DNA of 64,000 nt, from assembly GCF_014648775.1 (NCBI RefSeq), contig NZ_BMRT01000001.1:682001-746000 (forward strand), in the 5' to 3' direction. Below the pieces are notes generated by a model that was given only the letters and a program-made list of their open reading frames with translations, was not told where the DNA came from and searched no databases. Positions within the stretch are counted from its first letter, which is position 1, and each line of letters starts with the position of its first letter. Below, in pieces: positions 1-7,639 of this stretch. The DNA is from Streptomyces abikoensis. Its GTDB lineage: Bacteria > Actinomycetota > Actinomycetes > Streptomycetales > Streptomycetaceae. A program made the translations under genes and the position numbers.

Positions 1-1
1 C

Positions 2-1669
2 GAACCGGGTGATCTGCGCGTTCCGGTGGGGCCGGACGCCCGCCGGTGGCGGACGTTCCCGGGCCGCCGGCTCCTGGTCGCGGCGGCCCGCACCGTCACC
101 TCCACCGTCCGCCTCCTCGACACCCTCCCGGCACTCTGCCGCTCCGACCCGCGCCTCGACGTCGTCTTCGCCTTCGACCCCACCTCCGCCTTCGGCGACG
201 GCGTCCACGACCTCCTCCGCGCCGCCGGCGTCCGGATCATGCCCTGGGGGCAACTGGCCCGTACGGAATGCCATCTCGTCGTCTCCGCCAGCGAGAACAT
301 CGACCTGACGCCCGTCCCCGCCGCCTGCCCCGTCCTCGTCCTGCCGCACGGCGTGGGCTTCCACAAGCTCGTACCGGACGCGCGCGGCACCGGCCGGCGC
401 CTCTCCGGGGTCATGGACGACGAGCGCGCCTGGCACACCGTCTCCCACCCCGACCAGATCACCCAGCTCGCCGAGCACCACCCGGCCCTCGCGGCCCGTG
501 CCCGGCTGATCGGCGACCCCTGCCACGACCAGATCCTGGCGTCCCGGCCGCTGCGCGACCGCTACCGCGCGGCGCTGGGGGTCCGGGACGGACAGCGGCT
601 GGTGGTGCTCAGCTCCACGTGGGGCCGGCAGTCCCTGCTCGGCACCGACCCCGGGCTGCCCGCCCGGCTGGCGGCCGCCCTCTCCCCCGACGGCCACCGC
701 GTCGCCGCCGTCGTCCACCCCAACGTCTGGTCGGCGCACGGCCCCTGGCACGTCCGCCAGGTCGAGGCGGCGGCCCTGGACGCCGGGCTGCTGCTCGTAC
801 CGCCGCAGCGCGGCTGGCAGGCCGCGCTCGTCGCGGCGGACGTCCTCGTCGGCGACCACGGCTCCGTGACCTTCTACGGCGCGGCCCTCGGCACGCCACT
901 GCTCCTCGCCGCGTTCGGCGAGGAGTCGGTGCCGGGGACGCCGATGGGCGAACTGGGACGCGTCGTCCCGCGCCTCGACCCGTACGCGCCGTTCGGCCCG
1001 CAACTGGAGCGGGCCGTGGCCGAGCACGACGCGGAGCGCGTGGTCAAGGTGACGTCCGGCGCCTTCATCGACCCCGGACGGGCGCTGGAGCGGCTCCGGT
1101 CGCTGGTCTACGAGCTCCTGCGCCTGCCCGAGCCGGCGGCCTCCGGCCCGCCGCCCCTGTACGCGGCGCCCGAGCCGCGGGCCGAGGGCGGACGGGTGAC
1201 GGCTGTGTGGGTGCGCACCGAGGTGACTGCCGAGGGGTTGGTGGCGGTGGACCGGCTGCCGGTCGTGGGGGCCGAACCGGAGGAGGGGGACGGTGTGTTC
1301 GTCCACCTCGCGTGCGACGAGGACGAGCAGGACCTGCGGCTGCTGGGCAGCGCGTCCGTGATCACGTCCGGGTCGGCCCCGGTGGCCGCGTCGGCCTCGG
1401 CCCGGGCCCGCGAGACGCTCGCCCGGTGGCCGGGGTGCCGACTGGCGACGTCGGGGTTCGCGGGTGGGTGTGTGAGTGTGCTGTGGGACGGGCGGGTGGT
1501 GGAGACGCGGGCGACGGGCGCGGCGTTGGAGCCGGGAGTGCACGCGGCCGTCGTCTACGGGCTGTTGCGGGCGGGGCGGGAGTTGGACGGGGTGTTCACG
1601 GTGCGGGTGGGGGCGCGGGAGGAGGACGTGGTGGTCTCGCCCCGGCCCCGCCCTTCCCCCTGTGCATGA
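2..1669 (+). CDS. GT-B-like glycosyl/glycerophosphotransferase-fold protein, 5' partial
   Basis: The reading frame is open to the left edge, so the true start lies outside the window; the first in-window start is a GTG at 26. The visible part has two alternating alpha/beta halves like GT-B enzymes: an early HGVGFHK segment (about residue 107 from that GTG) and a later VVLSSTWG segment, followed by VGDHGSVTFYGAALGTPLL near residue 280. The last segment resembles the donor-binding region of CDP-glycerol glycerophosphotransferase-like and UDP-glycosyltransferase proteins. Such Streptomyces proteins are, as I recall, often mislabelled as translation initiation factor 2; nothing here supports that. 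The last 150 or so residues are low-complexity and unassigned. No substrate can be named. Confidence 0.6.
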   Translation, partial: EPGDLRVPVGPDARRWRTFPGRRLLVAAARTVTSTVRLLDTLPALCRSDPRLDVVFAFDPTSAFGDGVHDLLRAAGVRIMPWGQLARTECHLVVSASENIDLTPVPAACPVLVLPHGVGFHKLVPDARGTGRRLSGVMDDERAWHTVSHPDQITQLAEHHPALAARARLIGDPCHDQILASRPLRDRYRAALGVRDGQRLVVLSSTWGRQSLLGTDPGLPARLAAALSPDGHRVAAVVHPNVWSAHGPWHVRQVEAAALDAGLLLVPPQRGWQAALVAADVLVGDHGSVTFYGAALGTPLLLAAFGEESVPGTPMGELGRVVPRLDPYAPFGPQLERAVAEHDAERVVKVTSGAFIDPGRALERLRSLVYELLRLPEPAASGPPPLYAAPEPRAEGGRVTAVWVRTEVTAEGLVAVDRLPVVGAEPEEGDGVFVHLACDEDEQDLRLLGSASVITSGSAPVAASASARARETLARWPGCRLATSGFAGGCVSVLWDGRVVETRATGAALEPGVHAAVVYGLLRAGRELDGVFTVRVGAREEDVVVSPRPRPSPCA

Positions 1670-1715
1670 CGCGCAGGGGGCGGCCGAGGTCAACGGTCGG
1701 CCGACATCCTTCGCG

Positions 1716-2237
1716 TCATCGTTCATTCCGGTCGCGGCGCCCCCGAGCGGTCGTCTGCGCGGTGAGGTGGCGCAGCAGCCGCACCCACGGAGTCCTCCGC
1801 GCACGTGCGCTGTTCGCCGGTTCGAAGGCGTGCGCCGCCCGGTCCAGGCAGTCCTCCAGGAGCGCATCGTGCAACCAGCGGAAGGCCAGCGGCCACCAGA
1901 GCCGGGCGCTGCCGTGCAGCCGCACCGCGATGGTGTGGCGGAGTACGGCGCCGCCCGCCTCGGCGGGCTGGACGGTGAACTCGTGGATGCCCTCGAAGCC
2001 GCGCGGGGCCGAGAACCGGAACCTGACCCACTGGCCGGGCACGTAGGCCGCGACGGTGTAGCCGATCGGGCCGTGACCGCCCCGCGAGCCGACGCGCAGG
2101 CCTCGGTCCAGCACCATCTGCGGCCAGGCCGGGCTCGGCCACAGCGGGTCGTCGGCGCCCGCCAGACCGTCGAGCAGGGCGCCGACCTGCTCGGGTGATG
2201 CCGGGAGCCGGCGCTCGTGGACGTTCAGCACGGCCAT
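1716..2237 (-). CDS. SRPBCC-family (START-like) protein
   Basis: This is a 173-residue protein. The ATG at 2237 is chosen because GGAAGGGG lies just upstream at good spacing; an earlier in-frame start at 2276 would cross the operator palindrome. The pattern fits small START/SRPBCC polyketide-cyclase-like proteins: an N-terminal strand VLNVHERRLPASPEQV, a central beta sheet (YTVAAYVPGQWVRFRF, HEFTVQPAEAGGAVLRH) and a long C-terminal helix (WLHDALLEDCLDRAA). The pocket ligand is unknown. The gene is transcribed away from a TetR-family gene across a 65-bp gap holding a perfect palindrome, so it is probably that regulator's target. Confidence 0.7.
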   Translation of the reverse strand: MAVLNVHERRLPASPEQVGALLDGLAGADDPLWPSPAWPQMVLDRGLRVGSRGGHGPIGYTVAAYVPGQWVRFRFSAPRGFEGIHEFTVQPAEAGGAVLRHTIAVRLHGSARLWWPLAFRWLHDALLEDCLDRAAHAFEPANSARARRTPWVRLLRHLTAQTTARGRRDRNER

Positions 2238-2257
2238 GGCGTGCCCCTTCCAGAGAT

Positions 2258-2277
2258 ATTGGAGACCCTTCTCCAAT
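2258..2277. promoter_or_regulatory. Palindromic operator between SRPBCC and TetR genes
   Basis: ATTGGAGA-CCCT-TCTCCAAT is an exact inverted repeat with 8-bp arms and a 4-bp centre. It lies in the 65-bp divergent intergenic region, 19 bp from the SRPBCC start and 25 bp from the TetR start. A second partial GGAGA/TCTCC element follows at about 2287-2299. The position and symmetry fit a TetR-dimer operator controlling both genes; binding is inferred. Confidence 0.65.
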
Positions 2278-2302
2278 TGAAATAGAGGGTACTCTCCATT
2301 TC

Positions 2303-2917
2303 ATGGCCCGGCCACCCCGCTATGACGAATCAGACCTCCTCGACGCCGCCCTGCGCCTGGCCGCCGCCCATGGACCGGCCGCGGTCACCATGTCGGCGGT
2401 CGCCCGCGAGTGCGGCGCTCCCAGCGGCTCCGTCTACCACCGCTTCCCGCAACGGGCCGTCCTGCTGGCCGAGTTGTGGCTGCGCACGCTCGACGAGTTC
2501 CAGGCCGGCTATCTCGCCGCGCTCGACTCCCGTCCGCAGCCGCACGAAGCGGGCGGCGCGGCCGCACGCCACGTCATCGCGTGGAGCCGGACGCATCCCG
2601 AGCAGGCCGCCGTGCTGCTGCACGGACCCGACGCCTTCGGCCAGGACGAGTGGCCCGACCCGTATGCGCGCCGCTTGGCCGACAGCAACCGGCGGGTTCG
2701 TGAGAGGTTGTCGGCGTTGGCCGCCCGGCTCGGCGCCACCGCGGTCGCGGACGTCGAGCGCGTCATGCTGGCCGCCGTCGACCTGCCACTGGCGCTGGTG
2801 CGCAGACATCTGCGCGGCCGGACGCCCTTGCCCGAGTTCGCCGAGGATCTCGCGCAGGACGGCGCGATCGACCTGCTACGGGGGCTGGCGGTTTCCCGCG
2901 GCGAAGACCAGGCCTAG
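2303..2917 (+). CDS. TetR/AcrR-family transcriptional regulator
   Basis: A 204-residue regulator starting at the ATG of MARPPRY. Its N-terminus has the TetR DNA-binding fold: helix DLLDAALRLAAAHGPAAVTM, then SAVARECGAPSGSVYHRFPQ, where SGSVYHRF is the recognition helix typical of the family. The C-terminal part (residues 60-200) is all-helical and would bind the ligand and form the dimer. It is divergent from the SRPBCC gene and next to a perfect palindrome, which implies autoregulation plus control of that neighbour. There is only a weak ribosome-binding site (GAGGG about 11 nt upstream). The inducer cannot be deduced. Confidence 0.85.
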   Translation: MARPPRYDESDLLDAALRLAAAHGPAAVTMSAVARECGAPSGSVYHRFPQRAVLLAELWLRTLDEFQAGYLAALDSRPQPHEAGGAAARHVIAWSRTHPEQAAVLLHGPDAFGQDEWPDPYARRLADSNRRVRERLSALAARLGATAVADVERVMLAAVDLPLALVRRHLRGRTPLPEFAEDLAQDGAIDLLRGLAVSRGEDQA

Positions 2918-3032
2918 CGTCCTGTACTCAGCGGATTTCAGGCGCAGGACACCAGAACGAGGGGGCCGAGCAGATCTCGTGCCCGGGCCCGGTCGGTGGG
3001 GCCGGCACCGCCGATCCAGCCCGAACAACCGG

Positions 3033-5153
3033 CTAAAGGCCCGACAGCCGCTCCCGCAGCTCCCCCGCCCGTGGGCTGCCCCCGGCCGCGAGCAGCTCCA
3101 CCGCCCGCGACAGGTGACCCCGCGCTGCCTCCGCGTCCCCGGACCGTTCCAGCAGGCCCGCCAGTTCCTCCCTCACCTCCGCCTCGTAATGCCCCGCCCG
3201 CGTCTTCTCCAGCATCTCCGCCGCCCGCTCCAGCGCCTCCGCGCTCTCCGTGTGGCGGGCCAGCGCCGCGAGCGCCCGGCCCGCCATGCGTACGTCGCCG
3301 AGCGCGCTCAGCGCCTCGTACGACTCCGTCAGGGCGGCGAGACCGGCCTCTCGGTCGCCGGAGGCGATGAGCGCCCCGCCCATGAAGAAGCGCGCCAACG
3401 CGGCTCCGCGCGGCTCGTCCGCCGCGACGTTGAGGGCCAGGGAGTCCTCGTAGACCCGTACGGCGCGGGCCGGGTCGTAGCGGTCCCAGTAGCGGCCGGA
3501 GAACTCGCGTACGGACGCACGCAGGACGGGGTGGCCGGAGGCGTCGGCGAGGACGGTGGCGGTTTCGAGTTCCTCGCGGGCCCGGTCGTGGTCGCCGGTG
3601 TCCATGAGGGGGCGGGAGAGGAGGCTGCGCAGGCGGGCCTCGGCGGCCCGGTCGCCGGTGCGGGCGGCGGCCGCGGCGCCGAGGGTGCCGGACTCGATCC
3701 AGTCGGCGAGGTGCCGGTGGTGGAGGTAGAGGGCCGTGAGGGACTCGGCGAGCTGCCAGGCGCGGCGGTCGAGGCCGTGGGCGGCGGCGGCCCGCAGTAC
3801 GGCGAGGGCGTCGGCGCGTTCGGCCTCCAGCCAGTCGAGGGCGGTGTCGCGCGCGCCGGGCCCGGCGAAGGGGTCCTCGTGGCCGGTGAGGAGCTCGTCG
3901 TGGTCGGTGATGCGCAGCCGGTTCCCCATGACGGCCCGGTCGGCGAAGGCGGCGCGGACGGTGTAGTGGTCGACGATCCGGCCGAGGGCCGCTTCCCGTT
4001 CGGCGACGGGTTCGTCGGACTCGGCGCGGTCGCGGGCGTGCCGCCGGACGAGGTCGTGCAGCCGGTGGCGGTCGCGCACGGCGTCCTCCAGGAGGCTGGC
4101 GGCGTCGAGAACGTCGAGGAGCCGCCGCGCGGTGGCGGGGTCGGTGCCGTCGGCCGCGGCGGCGGTCTCCGCGTCGAAGCCGCGGCCGGGGAGCAGGCCG
4201 AGGCGGCGGTAGAGACGCAGCGCGTCGGCGGGCAGGTCGCGGCAGGCGATGCCGAGGAGCGCGGACATGCCGTTCGCGGGGTCCAGGGAGAGGGCCGCGA
4301 GGCCGCCGCTCTCCGCCTCCAGTTCGGCGGCGAGGGCCGCCACGGTGAGGCGGCGGTGGGTCAGCAGCCGGGCGGCGGCGAGGTGGAGGGCGACGGGCAG
4401 GCCGCCGCAGCCCTCGACGAGCCGGGCGGCCGCCTCGGGTTCGGCGGCGATCCGCGCCGGGCCGCAGAGCTCGGCGAGGAGTCTGCTGCCGCTGTCGGCG
4501 TCCAGGGGGTCGAGGGGCAGCAGGCGGGCGCCGTCGAGGACCAGTTCACCGAGGCGGCGGCCGCTGGTGGCGAGCACGGCGCTGCCGGGCGCGGCCGGGA
4601 GGAGCGCGCTGACGTGGGCGGGGTGGGTGACGTCGTCCAGGACGACCAGGACGCCCTGTTCGGCGGTGCGGCTGCGGTAGAGCCCGGCGAGTTCGCCGAG
4701 GGTGGCGGGGAGGTAGCGGTCCTCGACGCCGAGGGCGCGCAGGCAGCGGGCGAGCCCGGTGGAGACGTCGGCGCCGCCGCCCGTGGGGCCGCGCAGTTCG
4801 GCGAAGTCGACGTAGAGCTCGCCGCCGGGGTAGCGGCCGCGCGCGGTCTCGGCCCAGCGCCGGGCGGTGGTGCTCTTGCCGACGCCGGGCAGCCCGCTGA
4901 GCACGGCGATGCGGGGCGGCCCGCCCGCGTCCGGGTCCAGCCAGCCGTCCATGTCGGCCAGCTCGTCGACCCGGTTGACGAACCGGGGTGTGCTCGGCGG
5001 CACTTGGTGCGGGACGGTGACGGGCGGCGGCTCGGGCGCGTGATGGTGGTGGTACGTCACCTTCCGGGCCTGGACGACCGTCTCGGCCCGCCCCGCGAAG
5101 TGATTGCTGGTGTCACCCGCCGTCGCCCCGCCCGCCGTCGGCTCACCGGCCAA
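3033..5153 (-). CDS. NLR-like NB-ARC ATPase with N-terminal amyloid-type motif and C-terminal TPRs
   Basis: A 706-residue STAND-type protein. Order seen: a short N-terminal motif (residues 16-35, SNHFAG...VVQARKV, then four His), then NB-ARC. The NB-ARC carries P-loop GLPGVGKST (87-95), Walker B VLVVLDD (168-174), a LATSGRR switch (194-200), GLPVAL (251-256) and an HDL motif (366-368). A TPR-like helical array runs to the end. The N-terminal motif resembles RHIM-like bacterial amyloid signalling sequences of NLRs. The partner motif is at the C-terminus of the small protein just upstream. The likely TTG start at 5153 overlaps that gene's end by 11 nt, so the two are probably translationally coupled. 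Inference: ligand sensing drives oligomerisation, and the motif templates the partner effector. A SARP/AfsR-like regulator is less likely because no winged-helix domain is present. Confidence 0.8.
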   Translation of the reverse strand: MAGEPTAGGATAGDTSNHFAGRAETVVQARKVTYHHHHAPEPPPVTVPHQVPPSTPRFVNRVDELADMDGWLDPDAGGPPRIAVLSGLPGVGKSTTARRWAETARGRYPGGELYVDFAELRGPTGGGADVSTGLARCLRALGVEDRYLPATLGELAGLYRSRTAEQGVLVVLDDVTHPAHVSALLPAAPGSAVLATSGRRLGELVLDGARLLPLDPLDADSGSRLLAELCGPARIAAEPEAAARLVEGCGGLPVALHLAAARLLTHRRLTVAALAAELEAESGGLAALSLDPANGMSALLGIACRDLPADALRLYRRLGLLPGRGFDAETAAAADGTDPATARRLLDVLDAASLLEDAVRDRHRLHDLVRRHARDRAESDEPVAEREAALGRIVDHYTVRAAFADRAVMGNRLRITDHDELLTGHEDPFAGPGARDTALDWLEAERADALAVLRAAAAHGLDRRAWQLAESLTALYLHHRHLADWIESGTLGAAAAARTGDRAAEARLRSLLSRPLMDTGDHDRAREELETATVLADASGHPVLRASVREFSGRYWDRYDPARAVRVYEDSLALNVAADEPRGAALARFFMGGALIASGDREAGLAALTESYEALSALGDVRMAGRALAALARHTESAEALERAAEMLEKTRAGHYEAEVREELAGLLERSGDAEAARGHLSRAVELLAAGGSPRAGELRERLSGL

Positions 5154-5529
5154 TGGTGAAGTCCCTGCCCTGGTAGAGGTTGGTGGCGTGGCCCCCCGAG
5201 AAGGTGTTGTTGACCGTGCTGTTGTCCACGGACAGCGTCGCCGACCGGGCCTCCTCGGCCCACTGCCGGAACTCCTCGGCGAAGGCGGCGTCCTGATAGA
5301 CGCGCCCGAAGATCAGCGCTGCCAGCGACTGGACCTGCTGCTCGTCCCGGGGGTCGACCGGCAGGGCCACCGCGCCCTCCTCGTCCTCGCCGGCCCGGCC
5401 CCTGCCGAACGCCCGCCGGACCATTCCCACCAGCGAGCCCCAGGCCTGCCGTCCCGCTTCCGTACCGACGGATCCCGCCGCGGCCGTGACCGCGCTCGTG
5501 ATCGCCCCCAACGACACCGGATCGACCAT
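5143..5529 (-). CDS. Bell-like effector with C-terminal amyloid-signalling motif
   Basis: A 128-residue protein; the ATG at 5529 follows a GGGGGGAG ribosome-binding site. Residues 1-45 form an amphipathic Ala/Gly-rich helix pair (MVDPVSLGAITSAV..., EAGRQAWGSLVGMVRR). This resembles the Bell domain, the bacterial counterpart of fungal HeLo pore-forming domains. After a helical middle (63-97) the protein ends in NNTFSGGHATNLYQGRDF (107-124). It shares the spacing N-x-F-[SA]-G ... [LV]-[YV]-Q-[GA]-R with the N-terminus of the overlapping NLR-like protein. This is the architecture described for bacterial amyloid-signalling pairs, in which the NLR motif nucleates the effector motif to trigger membrane-damaging cell death. 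The function is inferred from architecture only. Confidence 0.7.
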   Translation of the reverse strand: MVDPVSLGAITSAVTAAAGSVGTEAGRQAWGSLVGMVRRAFGRGRAGEDEEGAVALPVDPRDEQQVQSLAALIFGRVYQDAAFAEEFRQWAEEARSATLSVDNSTVNNTFSGGHATNLYQGRDFTIGR

Positions 5530-5786
5530 GAGTCGACTCCCCCCTCGTGCCCCTCGTGAGCGGGCGGACCGGACGTCCGCCCGTCCGCGACAGGCTACCG
5601 CCACCCTCCGACAGTCGTGCCCGACGTGTCCGGGTTCACTGCCCGGCGTCTGTCCGGCGTGTGTCCGGCGTCCCGGTGAATCCTGTCGCGTCGGCGACTC
5701 ACCCCTCGCGCCCCCGCCGTAGGACGATGACACGCTCACCTCGTACGTGCCCTTCGTGCCTTACGCGCATCAGGGAGGAACCGCTC

Positions 5787-6767
5787 ATGGACAGACCCGG
5801 ATCCGGATCCAGACCGTTCGCCATACGCCGCGGGGTCGTGGCGCTGCTGTCCGGCCTGATGGCGGTGGCGGCGTCCGTCGCCCTGCCGGGCCCGGCACTG
5901 GCGGCGGGTGCCCGGCCCGCCGGGCACCGCGCGGCGGCCGCGGCGGCCGACGCCTACTGGACGCCCGCGCGGATGCGGGCGGCCGTCCCGGCCGTGGACG
6001 GCGGCAGACGGGCGGGCACCCCGGCCGGTGTCGCCGGGCCCGTGCCGCCCAGTCACCCCTTCGATGGACTGCCGCAGGTGGGGACGTTCTTCTGGACCGA
6101 CGGGCACAACACCGGCCGGTTCTGCGGCGGGACGGTCGTCCGCAGCCCGCACCGCGATCTCGTGATCAGCGCCGCCCACTGCCTGCGCTCGCCGGACCCG
6201 AAGAAGCAGTTCTCGTTCGTGCCGCAGTACCACGACGGCCTCAAGCCGCACGGCGTCTTCCCCGTCGAGGACATCTACCTCGACCAGCGCTACTACGACC
6301 TGGGCACGGACGGCGGGGCGCGCTGGGACTACGCGGTGGTGCGGCTGGGCGACCGGGCCGACGGGACTCCCGTCCAGCGGGCCGTCGGCGGCTTCGGCCT
6401 GGGCGTCCGGCCGGGGTACGCGCACGACGTGGTCCGGCTGATCGGCTACCCGGGCAGCAGCGACGCCGTCTACCCCAAGCCGCTCGACTGCACGTCCTCC
6501 ACACACCGTTACACCAGTACGGATCCGGCCGCTCCCGGCGACTTCCTGGAGATCGCCTGCGCGGGGTACGTCGGCGGCACGTCGGGCGGGCCGTTCCTGG
6601 TGCGCGACGACGACGGGTACGACGTGATCGGCGTCATCGGCGGCTATCACACCGGTGGTGACACCCCCGACATCTCCTACAGCTCGTACTTCGGCGACGA
6701 TCTGGTCGACCTGTTCGCTGACGCGGTCGAGGGGGCGGCGCCGGCCGAGCCTGGCGGCGGGCGCTGA
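5787..6767 (+). CDS. Secreted trypsin-like serine peptidase
   Basis: 326 residues starting at an ATG preceded by GGGAGGA. The N-terminus is a long Sec or Tat-like signal (RR at 14-15, hydrophobic 16-34, cleavage near ALAAG). The chymotrypsin-fold triad is complete: H131 in ISAAHCL, D181 in WDYAVVRLG, and S266 in GGTSGGPF. Extra cysteines (113, 132, 235, 258) suggest disulfides in the exported enzyme. The protein ends in a short Pro/Gly tail without an anchor, so it is likely released. A strong hairpin 8 bp after the stop terminates the transcript. It is divergent from the Bell/NLR pair with a 257-bp gap. The substrate is unknown; such V8/trypsin-like secreted proteases are common in Streptomyces. 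Confidence 0.85.
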   Translation: MDRPGSGSRPFAIRRGVVALLSGLMAVAASVALPGPALAAGARPAGHRAAAAAADAYWTPARMRAAVPAVDGGRRAGTPAGVAGPVPPSHPFDGLPQVGTFFWTDGHNTGRFCGGTVVRSPHRDLVISAAHCLRSPDPKKQFSFVPQYHDGLKPHGVFPVEDIYLDQRYYDLGTDGGARWDYAVVRLGDRADGTPVQRAVGGFGLGVRPGYAHDVVRLIGYPGSSDAVYPKPLDCTSSTHRYTSTDPAAPGDFLEIACAGYVGGTSGGPFLVRDDDGYDVIGVIGGYHTGGDTPDISYSSYFGDDLVDLFADAVEGAAPAEPGGGR

Positions 6768-6774
6768 CGAGGAC

Positions 6775-6815
6775 GGGGGTGCCCTCGGACGTCCTGGACG
6801 TCCGAGGGCACCCCC
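6775..6815. terminator. Strong hairpin after protease gene
   Basis: An exact 18-bp stem (5' arm 6775-6792, 3' arm 6798-6815) around a 5-nt loop CCTGG, starting 7 bp after the protease stop. There is no T-run, as is usual for Streptomyces terminators. It probably also insulates the convergent pair of genes to the right. Confidence 0.75.
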
Positions 6816-6850
6816 GGAATTGCGATCCGGTCCACTGCGGGCCGGTGGGG

Positions 6851-6920
6851 GCTGATCGCGCAGTTCCCCGCGCCCCTTACGGGGCGCTGTCGTGCGCGTT
6901 CCCCGCGCCCCTTACGGGGC
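6851..6920. repeat. Dispersed GCGCAGTTCCCCGCGCCCC repeat, two tandem copies
   Basis: 6851-6885 carries the element GCGCAGTTCCCCGCGCCCC followed by TTACGGGGC. A shorter second copy sits at 6894-6920. The same element in inverse orientation lies after rbsK at 37302-37336. This is a familiar intergenic repeat in Streptomyces genomes. Its function is unknown; the CCCC-TTA-CGGGG core can form a small hairpin. Confidence 0.75.
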
Positions 6921-6925
6921 CCTGG

Positions 6926-7639
6926 TTACCGTCGTCGGGGGTGGCGGGTCAGGGTGTAGCCGCCTATGGCCGCCAGGGCGCAGAGTGCGGCGCCGCCGAT
7001 CGTCCAGCCCCAACGGCCGGACCACCAGCTGCCGTTCCAGCCGCCGTCGGGCTCGGCGAGGGCCGTCGCGTGCAGCGGCTTGCCGAGCGAGCCGCCCTCG
7101 GCGTGGGCGCCGCCCATGTCCTCGGACGTGGCCTCGACCTCGGCCTTCACCGGAAGTCCGAGGTCGCGGTCGGGCGCGTCGGTGACGGTGAGCCGCACGT
7201 AGTACGCGCCCGGCAGCGGGTCGTTGGACCAGCGCTCGGACCAGGGCCGGACCGTGCGCAGCGTGCAGGTCAGGGCCACGGTGGCGGCCTGTTGGCCCGC
7301 CGTCGCGGCCTGCTCCCCGGCGGTGCAGGCCTGGCGGCGGCGCAGTCCGTCGTAGACGTCGAGCCGCCAGGTGGCGGCGCCGGTCCGGTTGGCCGTGTCG
7401 GGCAGGGTGACGGTGGCCTTCACCGTGGGCCGCTGCCCGGCGCCCGCCGGGAACTGCCAGTACAGGTAGTCGCCCGTGGAGCCGTTGGCCGTGGCCTTCT
7501 GCCCCTGTTCGATGGCGACGGCGGTGCGGAAGGCGGTGCCGGCCTCACTGGGGGTGTCGTCGGCGACGGCCGTCCCGGCCGGGGCGAGCAGGGCCGCTCC
7601 CGCGAGCAGGACGGCGCTCAACATGCGTTTCTTCCGCAT
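6926..7639 (-). CDS. Secreted, C-terminally membrane-anchored protein of unknown function
   Basis: 237 residues. A signal peptide (MRKKRMLSAVLLAGAALLAP, cleavage after AVA) leads into a beta-rich extracellular domain with phrases such as LYWQFPAGAGQRPTVKATV and GAYYVRLTVTD. These recall Ig-like or pre-peptidase C-terminal folds. A TM helix near the C-terminus (WTIGGAALCALAAIGGYTL) is followed by a basic tail, giving an outside-facing topology. The ATG overlaps the upstream vWA gene's stop as TGATG, so the two genes are translationally coupled and their products probably form one surface complex. Such pairs with vWA proteins recur in Streptomyces, but no role is established here. Confidence 0.65.
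   Translation of the reverse strand: MRKKRMLSAVLLAGAALLAPAGTAVADDTPSEAGTAFRTAVAIEQGQKATANGSTGDYLYWQFPAGAGQRPTVKATVTLPDTANRTGAATWRLDVYDGLRRRQACTAGEQAATAGQQAATVALTCTLRTVRPWSERWSNDPLPGAYYVRLTVTDAPDRDLGLPVKAEVEATSEDMGGAHAEGGSLGKPLHATALAEPDGGWNGSWWSGRWGWTIGGAALCALAAIGGYTLTRHPRRR

Noticed and set aside
3033..5153. Calling the NB-ARC/TPR gene a SARP/AfsR-type regulator
   Set aside because: The N-terminus has a short motif and four His instead of a winged helix, and a Bell-like gene overlaps upstream.
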